From: Vanilla planifolia | Lineage: Eukaryota > Streptophyta > Magnoliopsida > Asparagales > Orchidaceae | Reading direction: 5' to 3' | Assembly (NCBI GenBank): GCA_023846275.1 | Contig: JAIUJO010000184.1 | Coordinates: 248,001 to 312,000, forward strand | DNA length: 64,000 nucleotides | In this document: positions 27,061-40,800 of the stretch, in pieces | How positions within the stretch are numbered: position 1 is the stretch's first letter | How the letters are laid out: each line of letters opens with the position of its first letter | Position numbers and translations under genes: made by a program | Notes under the pieces: model-generated | Databases searched by the model: none | Told to the model about the DNA's origin: nothing | Seen by the model: the letters and a program-made list of their open reading frames with translations, nothing else

Positions 27061-28340
27061 TTTAAATCCAACCAACTCTTCTCACCTTTATGTCACTTTG
27101 AGTTGCTTATTGTATATATTTAACAATTTTTAGTTATGTTTAGTTTTAATGTAGACTTATTTAGTATTAAAATAATATTTCCTCATTCTTACTGATTAAT
27201 TAATTTTGAATTTTTTAGTAATTCCAAAATAAGTCTAATAAAGATGAAAGAATTGTAGTTTAGTTTTTACCAACAAGCTTTACAAATTAAATATTCATTC
27301 ATCTTAAATCTTTTATTTCTAAGTATTTTGGCATGTTTTGTGGGAATTTTATTTGCTATAAATTTTTTGATGAATGATGTTATACTAAATCTCCTAAGCT
27401 TGTTAAATTACAACTTGCCCTTAAAATTTATCTTATTTTCTAGAATAATTTTGCAAGATTATATTATATTAATTGAAAACTCCAATTCATCTCTTATCTG
27501 AACTTTACAATGTTTTTGTTTGGTTATTTTACATTACTTTAATTTATATCATTTCAACTTTAATATGTATTTGTTGTACATCAAAGCAACACTATATTGT
27601 TATTTTTACTTGTTTACTTTCATAATTTGTAGTAATTCTAAATAAGGAAAGATCAAGAATAGGCAAAGTTAATTGCATTTGGCTCGATGAGGTTTGTCTA
27701 GTTAAATATTCATTTATCATATGATTATCTATTATATTTACATTGTTAGTTCTTAATAATTTTAGGCAAGGTTTGATCAACATTGAGCGAACACCATTGG
27801 AGTTGTCTAGATGAGCTCCATCCATCAAAATATTCATTTCTTTTATCTCTTTAGGTTTTTGGCATTCTTTACAAGACATTAATTTTTGACTTAATTGTAT
27901 GATAAAAAATGTTACACTAAATCTCTTTGGTATCTTGGAATGCAATTTTCTCATATAATGTATCTCATTCCTTCAAATGTTTATTTTGAATTGATTTTAT
28001 TAATTTAAAATACTAATTGTCCTCCTCTATGACTTTAACATCACTTTAATTTACTTATATTACTATGGTTGCTCTTTTCTTATTAACAAACTTATTATAT
28101 ATTTAATTAATATTAGAATAATAATTTACTATTGTTATTCTAATATTAAATAAAGATATAATAAATTTGATAATAAGAAAAATGTGTTAGTGCTTTTTTA
28201 ATTTGATATTACAGAATAAGTCAAAACCAAGTTTTATCAGGACATATCAAATGTCATTAGGACTAATTGCAATGAGCACTATGAAATTAAATATTTCTTT
28301 TATATTTTTTAAATTTTTAAAATATTTTATGTTTTAATAT
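27061..28340 (-). repeat. 415-bp satellite array, minus orientation (left block)
   Basis: About three monomers lie reversed relative to the main block. In the minus-strand sense, the order includes the GGTCACATGAGA-like box, ATGAGATAAATT, CCAAGATAC.AAAGAGAT, the ATCAAAT block and the GAGCTCAT dyad core. On the + strand one sees TTGGCATGTTTTGTGG (27330s), GATGAATGATGTTATACTAA (27370s) and the equivalents near 27835-27910. The block ends near 28340, before plus-oriented monomers begin. Confidence 0.75.
28076..28180. repeat. Near-perfect fold-back with 50-bp arms and 5-bp spacer
   Basis: Arms 28076-28125 and 28131-28180 are reverse complements at 45 of 50 positions, separated by TTACT. The inner ends read TATTAGAATAATAAT and ATTGTTATTCTAATA. 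The first arm is the ordinary minus-oriented satellite. The second is a short plus-oriented copy of the same segment, after which minus orientation resumes. This is a local inverted duplication inside one monomer. Confidence 0.8.
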
Positions 28341-28399
28341 ATTTGAAATAATTCCTTTATACAATTGGGGAAATATTTTTAATATTTTATATCATAAGT

Positions 28400-31300
28400 A
28401 AAATTGAATTATTACTTTAATATTAAGTGAATAGGTAATAAAGTTTAAATGAGATAAATGGAAGTAATGTAATGCAACCAAAGTGATGCTATGGTCACAT
28501 GTGATGAGACAGAGTTTTGAAGCATAATAACCAATGCAAAATAAAAAAATTTAAAAATTGAGATTAATTATAATAGAATGCTACACTCTATCATACTAAG
28601 AAAATCATCTGTAACATTCTCAATATAAAATCATGAACATATCGAAATATCTCGTAAAGCGTACACAAACAAGATAGAGCACATTTGGACAATTTGAACA
28701 ACATTTGTTTCGCCTCAAGTGAAAAATTATTTAATATATTAATTAACAACTAATTAAATAAGAAAAGATTAGAACAAAATATTACTCAATATTACGTAAA
28801 AGAATATTAAGGCTAAAATGTGATAAAATAAGGAAATGTTAAATAACAAAAATAAAAGCAATGCAAACATTACATGAGAGTAGCACTGGTGGCAAATAAT
28901 GCAATAACCAAAGGGAAAAATTAAGAAAAATGTGTTAAATTACACTAAAAAAACACTCCAAGATACTAAAGAGATCAATCCCAACACCATAAAATAAAAA
29001 ATTATTTGTGAATTAATATTTCTCATAAAATGTATAAAAATGAATGTTTATATGATTTGAGCTAATAGAGATAAGTTTAATGACTATTTTGTCTCTCCAT
29101 CGTAGCATTTTTGGAATTTTTATCAACTAGCATAGTGAATAAGCATAAAATAATAATAATTTTTTACTTAAATTATAAGTAAATATATATTAAATCCATA
29201 ATAAGAAAATTTGTAGCAATATATTATTAATAAATAATGGCGCTGTAATGGCCACAAAGTAAAGATGTCGAGTAGCATCATTATGTAAAAAACTCAAAGC
29301 ACTAAATTGAAAAAATAAGATAACTTACCTCAAACATACAATAATTTAAAAAATTATAAATAAAAAATATTTCTTATAATGTGATAAAACCATACAAAAA
29401 ATATTTTAAAATAAAGGAATTAATAGATTATTGGAAAGAGCTCAAGGAAATGAGTCGAACAATATTTATTTTTTATTGATTTTGCCTTATTTTGAATTAC
29501 GACGATGTACAAAATTACACTCTTAAAAATAAATAGATATCTGGAAAAAAATATAATAAACATAAAATATCATAAATAGATGTTAACTAATTTAACTAAA
29601 TGAAAATGGACATTTGAAAACATCAAAAAAGTTGTGCAGGAAAGTTGTATTCCAAGATACAAAGGCGATCAAGTGTCACTGCCTCGATTACAATATCATG
29701 TATGAATCACATTATCTTGCAAAATATGCCAATTATGAATATAGCCCACTGGGACAAGTGGAACTTTGCTTGTTTTGTTTTAAATGGACATTGTTTGAAA
29801 TAACTATGATTTCAAAATCAAATAAGAAAAAAAATAAAAAAGTATTATTTTAATATTGAGTAAATATATTTTTAAAGCTAAAATTTGATAACTTGAAAAA
29901 AAATAATAAGAATAGTGCCATGAATGTCACATGATAAGAGATTTAGATGAACATCGAAAACCGACAAAACAAAGTCAAAATTTTGAAGAAATGGGATAAA
30001 CTATATTCTATTGTTACATTGCAAGATATTAAAAAGAACCTGTGTACATTCTTGATCATTGAATATGGTGAAAATAAAACATATTTTTAAAGCTTGCTAA
30101 AACCAAAGAAAATAAAATAATTAAAAAACATTAAAATGTATCCTTCATTAGATGTAGGATTTCAAGACAAGTCCAAAAAAATTTGTATCAACATGATCAC
30201 ACTTCATCTGAAATTATTACAAACTAGAAATGTGATTATGAATAAAAGATAAGAAACTTCTTTTTTAATATTAAGTAGATATATGTTGTGGATGGAATGT
30301 GTTAGATGGAGGAAATGTGATAAAACAAACTCAATGTGATGTAATGGAATAAGAGATGAGATTTAAAGTAATATAGCAATATAACCAAAGAAAGGGTAAA
30401 ATAAGATGAAATTAATAAGCTATAAAGGAATGTTACATTCCCAAGATATAAAGATGTTCGAGAGTAACATCCTCAATTGACAACTTAGTTTCATGTCAAG
30501 ATATTTCAAATTCTAAGGCAAAATAATAGAAAATAAAATATTTAAAAAAGGTAATAATCAATTTTTAATTACATAGAACTTACATAGAAAAATCCAAAAT
30601 CCAGTGAGGTTTATTCCATCTCAATTGGTCTTTTCTTTAATTTCTATGAATTACTATTGTAAATATATATAAATAATAGTTAATTACTATTTTAATAATA
30701 GGTAAAAATATATGAAAGAAAAAATGAGATAAATTTAGGCAATGTAATGTAACAAACTAAAGAAGATACATAGGTTACAAGGTGGAAGAATTAGAGTTTT
30801 ATTATTATATAACCAAATGAAAGATAAATTTTTAGAAAGTGCAAAAAATTATCTTGTCTATTTTCATTCTAAGATACTAAAGATATCAAGTATTTTTTTC
30901 AATCATAAAATATTGTATGATAAAAAATAAATTAAAAATTTTAAAATAATATTAGAAAATAAAATGTTTAAAATTATAAAAAAATATATTGGATAGAGGT
31001 CATTGCAGAAAGTTAAATGATGTTTATTTTATCTAGTTCAAAACATTTTTTGAATTACGATGAATTAATAAAAAAATAATCATAAATAAATAAAATTAAT
31101 ATTTCAAATTTTTAATAATTACTTATTAAGAAAAAAAATAAGATAAATTGATGCACAATTATACACCCAAAAAGAAGCAATATAGAGGTAGGAAAAAAAT
31201 GAAGTTAAAGTTATGTGGTAATATAGATAAATCATTGAAATAAATCTTTAGAAATGAAATAAATTATATAACAAATTTGCACTTAGAGATATTGAAGAGA

Positions 31301-34300
31301 TCAAGAGTAATGTCCTCAATCATCAAATCTTGAATCAAAATAAATATCAATGTAATATGCCAAAACCATAAAAAAAAATATTCAAAAATAAAGGAATGGA
31401 TGCATTGTTAGACAAAGCACATTGGGACAACTCTAATAATCTTTTGTTATATCGATTTGTCTTAGTATGGAAATACAGTGAATTACTATTGCTAATAAGA
31501 AAAAATTTTAATAAATTATTATTTTAATATCAAGTAAAAATATATTTAAACTTAAATGATATAAATTAAGGCAATGAAGTGTAACAAAAAAAATGTGATA
31601 TAAAAATCGCTTAATAGTTGATTTAGAATTACAAAGTAATATAACAAAAAAGGACAAAAAATTAAAAGTAATGAGAGAAATTGTAGTTTACGGTTGCATT
31701 CCAAGTTGCTAAAGAGATTGAGTGTAACTTCGATGACCACCAAATTATGTATAAATTGAAAGTCATCTAAGGTAAGCCAGAGATAAAAAAGTAAAAATAT
31801 TTAAAAATATAGAAATAAATACCTAATGTAATAGAGCTCCTTGAGCCTAGTCCAATGACATTTAGTTTGTCTAGATTAGAAATAATTTCGAATTACTATG
31901 AATTACCAAAATTAATTACGATGAATAACAAAGAATTATTATTTTAATATAAAGTAAATATATGATAAAGATAAAATAAGGTAAATTGAAGCAATAAAAT
32001 ATAATCAAATCAAATTGATATAATGGTCACACAAGAGGAGATATAAAGTTAGATGGTATTGTGAAAAATAAAAATAAAATATTTTATGAAATCGAATAAA
32101 TTTTATGTGAAAGTCTTACACCAAGTTGCTACCTATATCGATTGTAACAATCATGATCATCAAATTTGGTAAGAATCAAAATGTTTAGTAAAGTATTAAA
32201 ATACAAAAAAAAATAAAATAATTAAAAATACATAAGTCCACATTTTCTTAAAATCAAAAGTTAATGCAATTTCAACATCAATTATCTCATCTCAATAGGA
32301 CCTCAATCTAGTTTGCAAAAAATTACAAAAGAAAAGAATCATAGATAGTAATAAATCATTATTTTAATATTAAAATATTTTTAAATATAAAATGAGATAA
32401 ATTGAAGTAATATAATGTTATCAAATGAAAGCCACATCAAAAGAGATTTTGAGTTACATAATAATATAACCAATTCAATGAAATACTGGGATAACTTGAG
32501 TGAAAAACTAAAGTTTCGTATTCTTATAAGAAAATCTAAAAAAACTTTTGGAAAATTTCATGAATTATGTGAGGAATTTTATTTCAAGATATTAATGAGA
32601 ACAAGTGGGACAATATTGATCGTCATATCGTATACAAATAAAAATTTCTGAATATGGATTTAAAAATCCTTGAAAATAAAATATTTAAAAATACTTAAAT
32701 GAATCATGAATGTGATAGAGCTCGTAAACATGTCCTCAATAATGTTTGTTTCATCTCCATAAGATCTTGTTAGACATTATTATCAATTACCAATATTAAT
32801 AATAATAAAAACTAAAAAATATAATTTAAATATTATATGAATATATATCGATACTAAAAACAATAAATTAAAGAATTGTTTTTAGAAAATGTAAGGCATT
32901 TAGTGAATAAAAATCACTGAGAAATGCTTAATGAAATGAGCTAAACTCTATATGAAACTTTCCTTCCATGGTCCTTGGGAGATTGGTTGTAAAATCATAA
33001 ATTTTCAAATAAATTATAAATTGAAATACTACAAAATCATGGAAAAACCAAAGAATACATAATTTTAAAAATACCAAAATACCTATTTAATTTGATATAA
33101 TTTGATGGGACAAGCCTAAAGATGTTTGTTTAATTTCGATTAGACCTTGCTTGAAATTAGTATGAATTACCAAGGTAAATAAGATTAATTAATTACAAAT
33201 AATAATTTTAATAATAAGTAAAAATATAATAATGTCAAAATAAGATAAATTAAAACAGTGTAATATTAACCAATAAAAGAAAATAAGGCATTCATAAGAG
33301 ATGATTTGGAGCTACATAGTTATAATATATGAATGTGGCATCATGTATTCCCAAATAATACACAAATGAAAATGTCTCATTAAAAATACCAAAACCCTAG
33401 ATTTTAAAATATTAAAATAATATAAATTAATATTTAATTATATTGAGGTCATCAAGATGATTCTAATGATGACACTTTGTTCTAAGTTAGACTTATTTTT
33501 TCTTTAACGTGAATTACTAGAGTAACTAAAAATAAGAAATTGCAAACCATGTTTTTCATGTAAGAAAAATATAAATTAAAATTAAAATAAGATAAATTGA
33601 AGAAATTTAATATGATAATCAAATCAAGGTTAACCTAACATGAAAATGAATTAAAATTTGATAGCAATATTGTTGAATAAATGTGATAAATGTTAACAAA
33701 TGAGATCAATTATATGATAAATTTGCATTTAAAAATGCTTATGAGATTTATTATAACATCTTAGATCATAAAATTATGTACAAAAAAAAATTTATCTAAA
33801 GGATGTCCCAATCGTAAAAAATTAAATATTTAAATTAAAAAGAATAGGTTTAATTAGATAAAGCCTATTGAGATGTGTCAAAGGATGTTTATTTCCTCTT
33901 TGTCATAACCATATTATGAGTTATTTTGAAATACTAAAGTTAATAAGAAAAAAGAATTATAAACTATTTTTTAAGTAAAGGGGAGCTATATATTAAAATT
34001 GAGATGAGATAAATTGATGAAATATAATATAACATAATTAAAATGAAGTAATAGTCTCATGAGAAGATAATTAAAATTTTTTATTAATAAAAAAATTAAA
34101 ACTAAAAAATTTTAAAATGGAGATACATTTTATAAGAAATTTGCAATCTAATATATAAAAAAGCATTATGACATCCCTAATAAAAAACTAGTTCTACAAA
34201 GTTTGCTTCATCTTTATCAAACCACATTCACAATTATAGTGAATTAGTAAGGTAAACAGCTATAGAAAATATTAAATAAAAGTTTTTTTAGAGTAAGAAA

Positions 34301-37300
34301 ATATATATTAAAAGTAAAATGACATAAATTTAAGTAATATCGTATAACCAAATGAAAGTGAGGTAAAGGTCTTAATAGAGGAGATTTTGAATTTCATAGT
34401 AATTGAATTGTGGTAGTCGATATGAGTCTAATGATGTTTGTTTTCTGTTGATCACCTTTATAAGAAGTTACTATGAATTAAAAAACTAAATAAGTATAAT
34501 TAATAATAAATTACTACTTAAATATTAATATGTAAATAATAAAATAAATATAAGATAAATCAAAGTAGTAAAATATAACAAAATCATAGAATATTAGACC
34601 CACATGAGTTGATAATTAGCATTACATAGTAACATAGCCAAATCAATGTAAAAATGTTAAAGAAATAGGAGACATTTTATGTGAAAGTTGATTTCAAAGA
34701 TATTACAGAGGTGGAGTGTATCTTTCTCGATCATCAAATCTAGTACTAATCAAAATGTTTATTAAAACAAGTACAATATTTAGAATCAATATTAATTTAA
34801 AATACAAAAAATGAATACATGATTGGATAAAACTCATCGAGACAAGTCTAATAACATTTCTTTTGTCTTGGTTGGATCTTTTTTAGAGTTACTAATTTTA
34901 ATAATATATAAGAAAAAATAATAATAAATTTATATTTTAATTTTTGGTAAATATATATAAAAATTGAGAATAAAAAAGTTGAAGCAATGAAATATAACAA
35001 AATTAAAGCAACACAATGGTCACACACTAGCAAAATTGGAATTTCAACAAAATATTAGAAAATTAAAGCAAAAACTTCATCAATTGAGATAAATGGTATG
35101 AGTAAGTTAAATCCTAAGAGGCTTCGGAGAGTGTGAAATCCTCAATTGTAAAATCAGGCATGAATCGAAACATCTTGTAAAGTGTACCATAACGATAGTT
35201 TAATGAAAGATATGAAAATATATAAAAACATATATTTTGTTATGCAGTGCTTGTCAAGGCAAGTATAATGAAAATTGCTTTATCTCAGTCTAGACTATTT
35301 AAGAATTAATAAAAATGCTAAAAAAAATTAAAAAAATAATAACAAATTATTATTTAGTGATTAAATAAATATATATATATATTAATGTTAACATAAGGTA
35401 AATTGAAGCAATGTAATATTAGTAAATTAAAATGTAGTGGTCACATAAAAAAGCTTTATATTTAAGTTGTAGTTGAATAAAGATCAAATAAAAAATTTAA
35501 AAAATTGAGAAAAGTTTTATAAAAAAAATAACACCACAAGGTAATATGGAAATCGAGTTCGCCTCCATCATTATCAATTAAAGAAAGAATTAAAACATCA
35601 TTTAAAACATGCAAATATCCCAAAAAATAAAATATTTAAATATTAAAAAATTAATATTTAATTTTCTACACCTCATCTAGATGAGTGTAATGACATTTTT
35701 TACATCTCTATTAAACAACATTCTAAATTATTATGAATTAATAATAAAAGAAAGGAAATTAACCTTAAATATTTTTTATATTAAGTAAATACATATTAAA
35801 GACATGAGATAAATTAATTCATTTAAGTTAAAAAAATTATCTAAGGGAAACAAGAGATGAGGTTTAGAGTCACATAGTAAAATAATAAAATACAAAAAAA
35901 AATTAGAAAGATAAGATAAGTTATATGAGAATGTTATACACCATGATACTAAGAAGTATAATGCAAAATCCATTTTTGTTAAATCTTGTATGAATCAAAT
36001 TTTCTCATAAGATATGTTGAAATAGTAGAATAGAAAATATTTAAGAAGAAAAAAATAAATGTCTATCAATAAAGAACTTATTAAGACTAGTGTTATAATA
36101 TGATTTCATCTTGATCTAAGTTGGTTCAGAATTACTAAAAATTTCTAAATAAAAAAAGAACAAGAATAATAAATTATTATTTTAATAATATGTAAATATT
36201 TCTTAAATCTTAATTGAGATAAATTAAAGTAATGGAATATAATAAATTCATTGTGATTCAAAAATAATATAAGAGAAGAATGGAAGTTACATTTTAATAT
36301 AACCAAGTCAATGCAAAAAACTTTAAAATGATATAAATTCTACAAGAAAGTAACATTCCAAGATACTAAAGGGATTAATTGTGACATCCTTTAACAAGAA
36401 ATAAAGAATGAATCAAATGTTTCAATAAAATGTGCAAATATTAGAGTTAGATTAAAAATTTAAAATATAAAAAAGTTTTTTATTACATACAGCTCATTGC
36501 GATGAGTCAAATGATATTTATTTCATCTTAATGTAACATCATTTTCAATTATTATGAATTACAAAAGAAATGCGTATACAAAATAAATTATTATTTTAAT
36601 TTTAAGTTATGATATATTATGCCAAAATGAGATAAATTGTAGTAATGCAATATAACAAATCGAGGCAATATAAGGGTCATTTTAGAATTAAAATAGTAAT
36701 GTGATCAAATTAAAGTAAAAACCTTGCAGAAATGAGAGTAATTGTTAAGGTAGAGTTGTATTCCATGATACGAAAGAGATGTATTATAAGACAATCGATC
36801 AAAATATTTAAGCAAAAGTCTAAAACTCTCATAAAATAACTTATAACAATAATAAATAACAAATTTAAAAAATAATAAAATGAATTTTTAACAAGATTGA
36901 GTTTGTAAATAAGTGTCAAATGTTATTTATTTTCTATCGATCATACCACATTTGGAATTACAACAAAATACAACTTTATGAGCATAAATAATAATAATAG
37001 TTATTTTTAATTTTAAATTAATATAAATTAAAATTTGAACTAGATGAATTGAAGAAGTATAACATCACCAAATCAAATAAATGTAAAATCAAACAGAGTA
37101 GACATTTAGAGTTGCATAGTAAAATAACAAAATCAGAGAAAAAATTTTAAAAAATGAAATAAATTGTTAAGTTAACCTCCAAAGTGTTGGAAATTAAGCA
37201 GAAGATCCTCCTCGATCATTAAATTATGTACAAATTGAAATAACTCATAACGCACATCAAAATTGTAAAAAATATAATATTTAAAAATATAAAAATAAAA

Positions 37301-37880
37301 ATTAATTTAGATAATGCTAGTTAAGATGAGACCATCAATGTTTTTTCCTTAAAATTGAACTCCAATTACAATTTTAGTGATGTACAAAAATATATAGGAA
37401 TAAATCATAATAATTATTATTTTAATATTATTTATATGTACATTAAATCTAAAGTGAGATAAATTATAGAAATATAGTTGAATGAAATCAAATTGATGCA
37501 ATAGTCACATGAGAAAAGATTTTGGTTTACATAAAAGTATAACAAAATAAATGTGAAAAAGTTTAAATAATGATGTAAATTGTACAACCATGCTACATTC
37601 CCAGATGCTAAGATGTTTGAGTGCAAAGTTCTTGATTGTTAAATTTGTTTTGAAATGAAATGTCTTGACAAAAATGCAAAAATATTTTTTAAAATATAAA
37701 AAATGAATGTTAAAGTAGACAGGTTTTAATAAAACATATCATAGGAATGCTGTAATTTGAGATAGATAATAAAAAATAAACAGAAGCAAGAATCAAATAA
37801 AAAATAAAAAGTTTGTTCAAGTCAAAATTACACCACCTAAAATAAGTGTGAATCAAAATAAAAAATTAACCTTAGTAAAA
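28400..37880 (+). repeat. 415-bp satellite, plus orientation, higher-order unit 1
   Basis: About 23 diverged monomers, mostly 405-425 bp apart as measured from the GAGCTCAT..GATGAG core, with some shortened to about 220-380 bp. Common order within a monomer: ATGAGATAAATTGAAGCAAT; AATATAACCAAATCAAAG; GGTCACATGAGA; GAGTTACATAGTAATATAAC; a second ATGAGATAAATT; ATTCCAAGATACTAAAGAGA; ATCAAATCATGTATGAATC; CAAAACCCTAGAAAATAAAA; GATAGAGCTCATCGAGATGA; TTCATCTCGAT; AATTACTATGAATTAC; TTATTATTTTAATATTAAG. No coding potential is visible. Core landmarks include 28675, 29440, 30598, 31413, 32715, 33858, 34826, 35664, 36487 and 37310. Diagnostic variants recur about 9.4 kb further right (unit 2). Confidence 0.85.
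34140..34470 (+). repeat. Doubly truncated satellite monomers (unit 1)
   Basis: Two consecutive monomers carry deletions. The first loses the middle section, so the TGACATCC box runs into ACAAAGTTTGCTTCATCTTT (34196-34215). The second jumps from CATAGTAATTGAA (34395-34407) straight to GTCGATATGAG (34416-34426), skipping the CCAAGATACTAAAG box. Their cores lie only about 218 bp apart. The same double deletion is found at 43560-43930. Confidence 0.8.
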
Positions 37881-40800
37881 ATAAATTATTATTTTAATGT
37901 TAAGTAAATAGATAATAATATTGAAATGAAATAAGTAAAAGCAAAAAAATGCAACCAAATCAAAGTGATGTAATACTCAACTGAGACATGAATGGAGTGT
38001 ATCAGTAATATAGCAAAATCATAGTTAAAACTTTTAAGAAATTAAATTAATTATAACATAATTCTGCACTTTGAGATACAATGGAACTAAACTATAACAT
38101 TCGCAATCATAAAATCTTGAACGTATCAAAATATCATGTAAAGCGCACAAAAGTTTGATAGAGCACAATATGTCTAGTCGAAAGACATTTATTTCATCTC
38201 GAATGAACCTTATTTAAAATTTTTACTTGTAAAAATTGAAGAACGAAAGGTAATAACAAAATTTTACTTTTGTATTATGTGAAACAATGTTAATGCTAAA
38301 ATATGATAAATTAAAAAAACTTATTCTAACAAAATCATGTGGTGTAAACGTTACACAACTAGAAAAATGTACTATATGGAAACAAAGTGAAAAAGGGAAA
38401 AATTGTGATAAATTATATAAGGAAGTAACATTCCAAGATACTAAAGAGATCAAGCAAAACATCATCATATGAGGTGTGAATTAAAATTTCTCATGAAATT
38501 ATAAAAATGAATATTTATTTTTTTAGCTAATTTAAATAAGTCTATTGCAACTTTTTTTATCTCCATCATAGCATGTTAGGAATTACTATGAATTTCAGTA
38601 ATGAATAAGCATAAATAATAATAAATATATACTAAAGTTGGGATGAGAAAAAGTAAAGCAATATATTATGACTAAATTATGCAAATGTAAAGGTCACGCA
38701 AATGGGGATGTAGATTTAACTTAGTATTATAAACAAATCCAAGCAAAAAAATGAAAACAAATTAGATAAATTGTGCGAAAATATTGTATTCCAAGATATT
38801 AAGGATATAGAATAGAACATACTCTATCATTAAATAAAATAAATAAATGTATAATTGGGTAGAGCTCATGGAGATTAGTATAAGAACATTTATTTTTGTC
38901 TCGATGAGACATCATTTGGACTTACTATGATGTGCAAAATTAAAAACATTTAAAGAATAATAAATTATTATCTATTTTTTTCTCAATATATAATAAACCT
39001 AAAATATCATAAATAAAAGTTATGTAACATAGCTAAATCAAATTGAACAACTTCAAAAACTAAGACAAATTATGTAGGAAAGTTGAATTGCAAGATACTA
39101 AAGAGATCTACTGTCATTGGCTCGATCATCATATCATGTATGAGTAAAACTATCTTTTAAAATATTCCTATATTTGATGGAGCACATTGGGATGGGTGGA
39201 ATGACACTTGTTTCATCTTAAGTGAGCCTTATTTCAAATAGGAATTACAAAAGTAAGTAAGAAAAATAGTACAAAAATATTATTTTAATATTGTTTAAAT
39301 ATATTTTTAAAACTAAAAAACAACATGTATTTCACATGAGAAGAAGTTAACATATATATAATAAAATAATCAGACAAATAAAAAATTTGAAGAAATGAGA
39401 TAAATATTTTTTAATGTTGCATTACAAGATAATAAAAAGAACATGTGTAACATTCTCGATTGTGAAATATTTTATGATTAAAAAATGTCTTGTAAAGCAT
39501 TCTAAAACCCTTGAAAATAAAATATTTTGAAATTTTTAAAGGCTTTTTTAAATTTGTGTAAGTTCTCAAAACTAGTGCAAAAACATTGATGTCATCTCGA
39601 TTCGACATTGTTTGAAATTATCACAAATTATGATTGTATATAAGCCCAAATATAACAAACTATTTTTTTAATACGAAGTAAACATATGTTAAAGATTGGA
39701 TGTGCTAAATAGAGGAAATGTAATATAATAAAAATCAATGTGATAACAAAACACAAGATGAGATTTAGAGTAACATAGCAATATTACAAAAGAAGGTGAC
39801 AAATCTAATGAAATGAAATAAATCTTAAGGAATGTTGCTTTTCTAAGATATAAAGATGTTCTTGACTAACATGCTAGATTGATAACAAAATTTAATATTA
39901 AAATATCTCATATTATATTCTATTATAAAAGAAACTAAAATGTTCCAAAAATATATAAAAATAAATATTTAATTATGTATAGCTCATTGAGATGAGCTCA
40001 ATGATATTTTTTTCGTCTCAACCAGACCTTCTCTAAATTTTTATGACAAGGTGAATGTATATTAAAGCATATGTGAAGCAAATTAAAAAAGTGTAATATG
40101 ACAAAATATGAATGATAAAAAATTTATAAGATGAAAGAATTATAGTTTTATAATCATTTAACCATATCAAAGTGAAACTTTGGAAGACGTGAAAAAATTT
40201 TTACGAGAAGGCTGTATTTAATAGTACTGAGAGATTGATTGTGACATCCTTATGTCATCAAATAATTTGCTATTTAAAAAGACTCATAAAGTGTAACAAA
40301 ATGTTTGAAAATAAAATATTTCAAAATATAGAAAATTATATTTTAATTTTATAGATTTATAGAGGTAAGTCAAATGATGTTTGTTTTGTTTAGTTTGAAA
40401 CTTGTTTCCCATTTTTATTAATTAACATAAGTAAATAAGCATAAGTATTAATAAATTATTATTTTTAATTTTTAACAATCATATGTTAAATGTAAATAGA
40501 AATAAATGGAACAGTAATAATATGACTAAATCAAAGTGATATAAAGGTTAAAAAAGAGTAAAATTAGAGTTACATAGTAATATAACAAAATTATTTAAAA
40601 TGATTTTAAGAAATGAGATAAATTATATTAAAAATTTAGACCGAAAGATAGAAGGTGATCAAAAGTATCATCATCGATCATCAAATATAAAAAGAAACAA
40701 AATATCTAGTATAGAATGCTAAACCCATAAGAAATTAAATATTTAAAAGAAAGAAATCAATACATTATTAGATAGAGTTTGTTAGGACAATCCTAATAAT

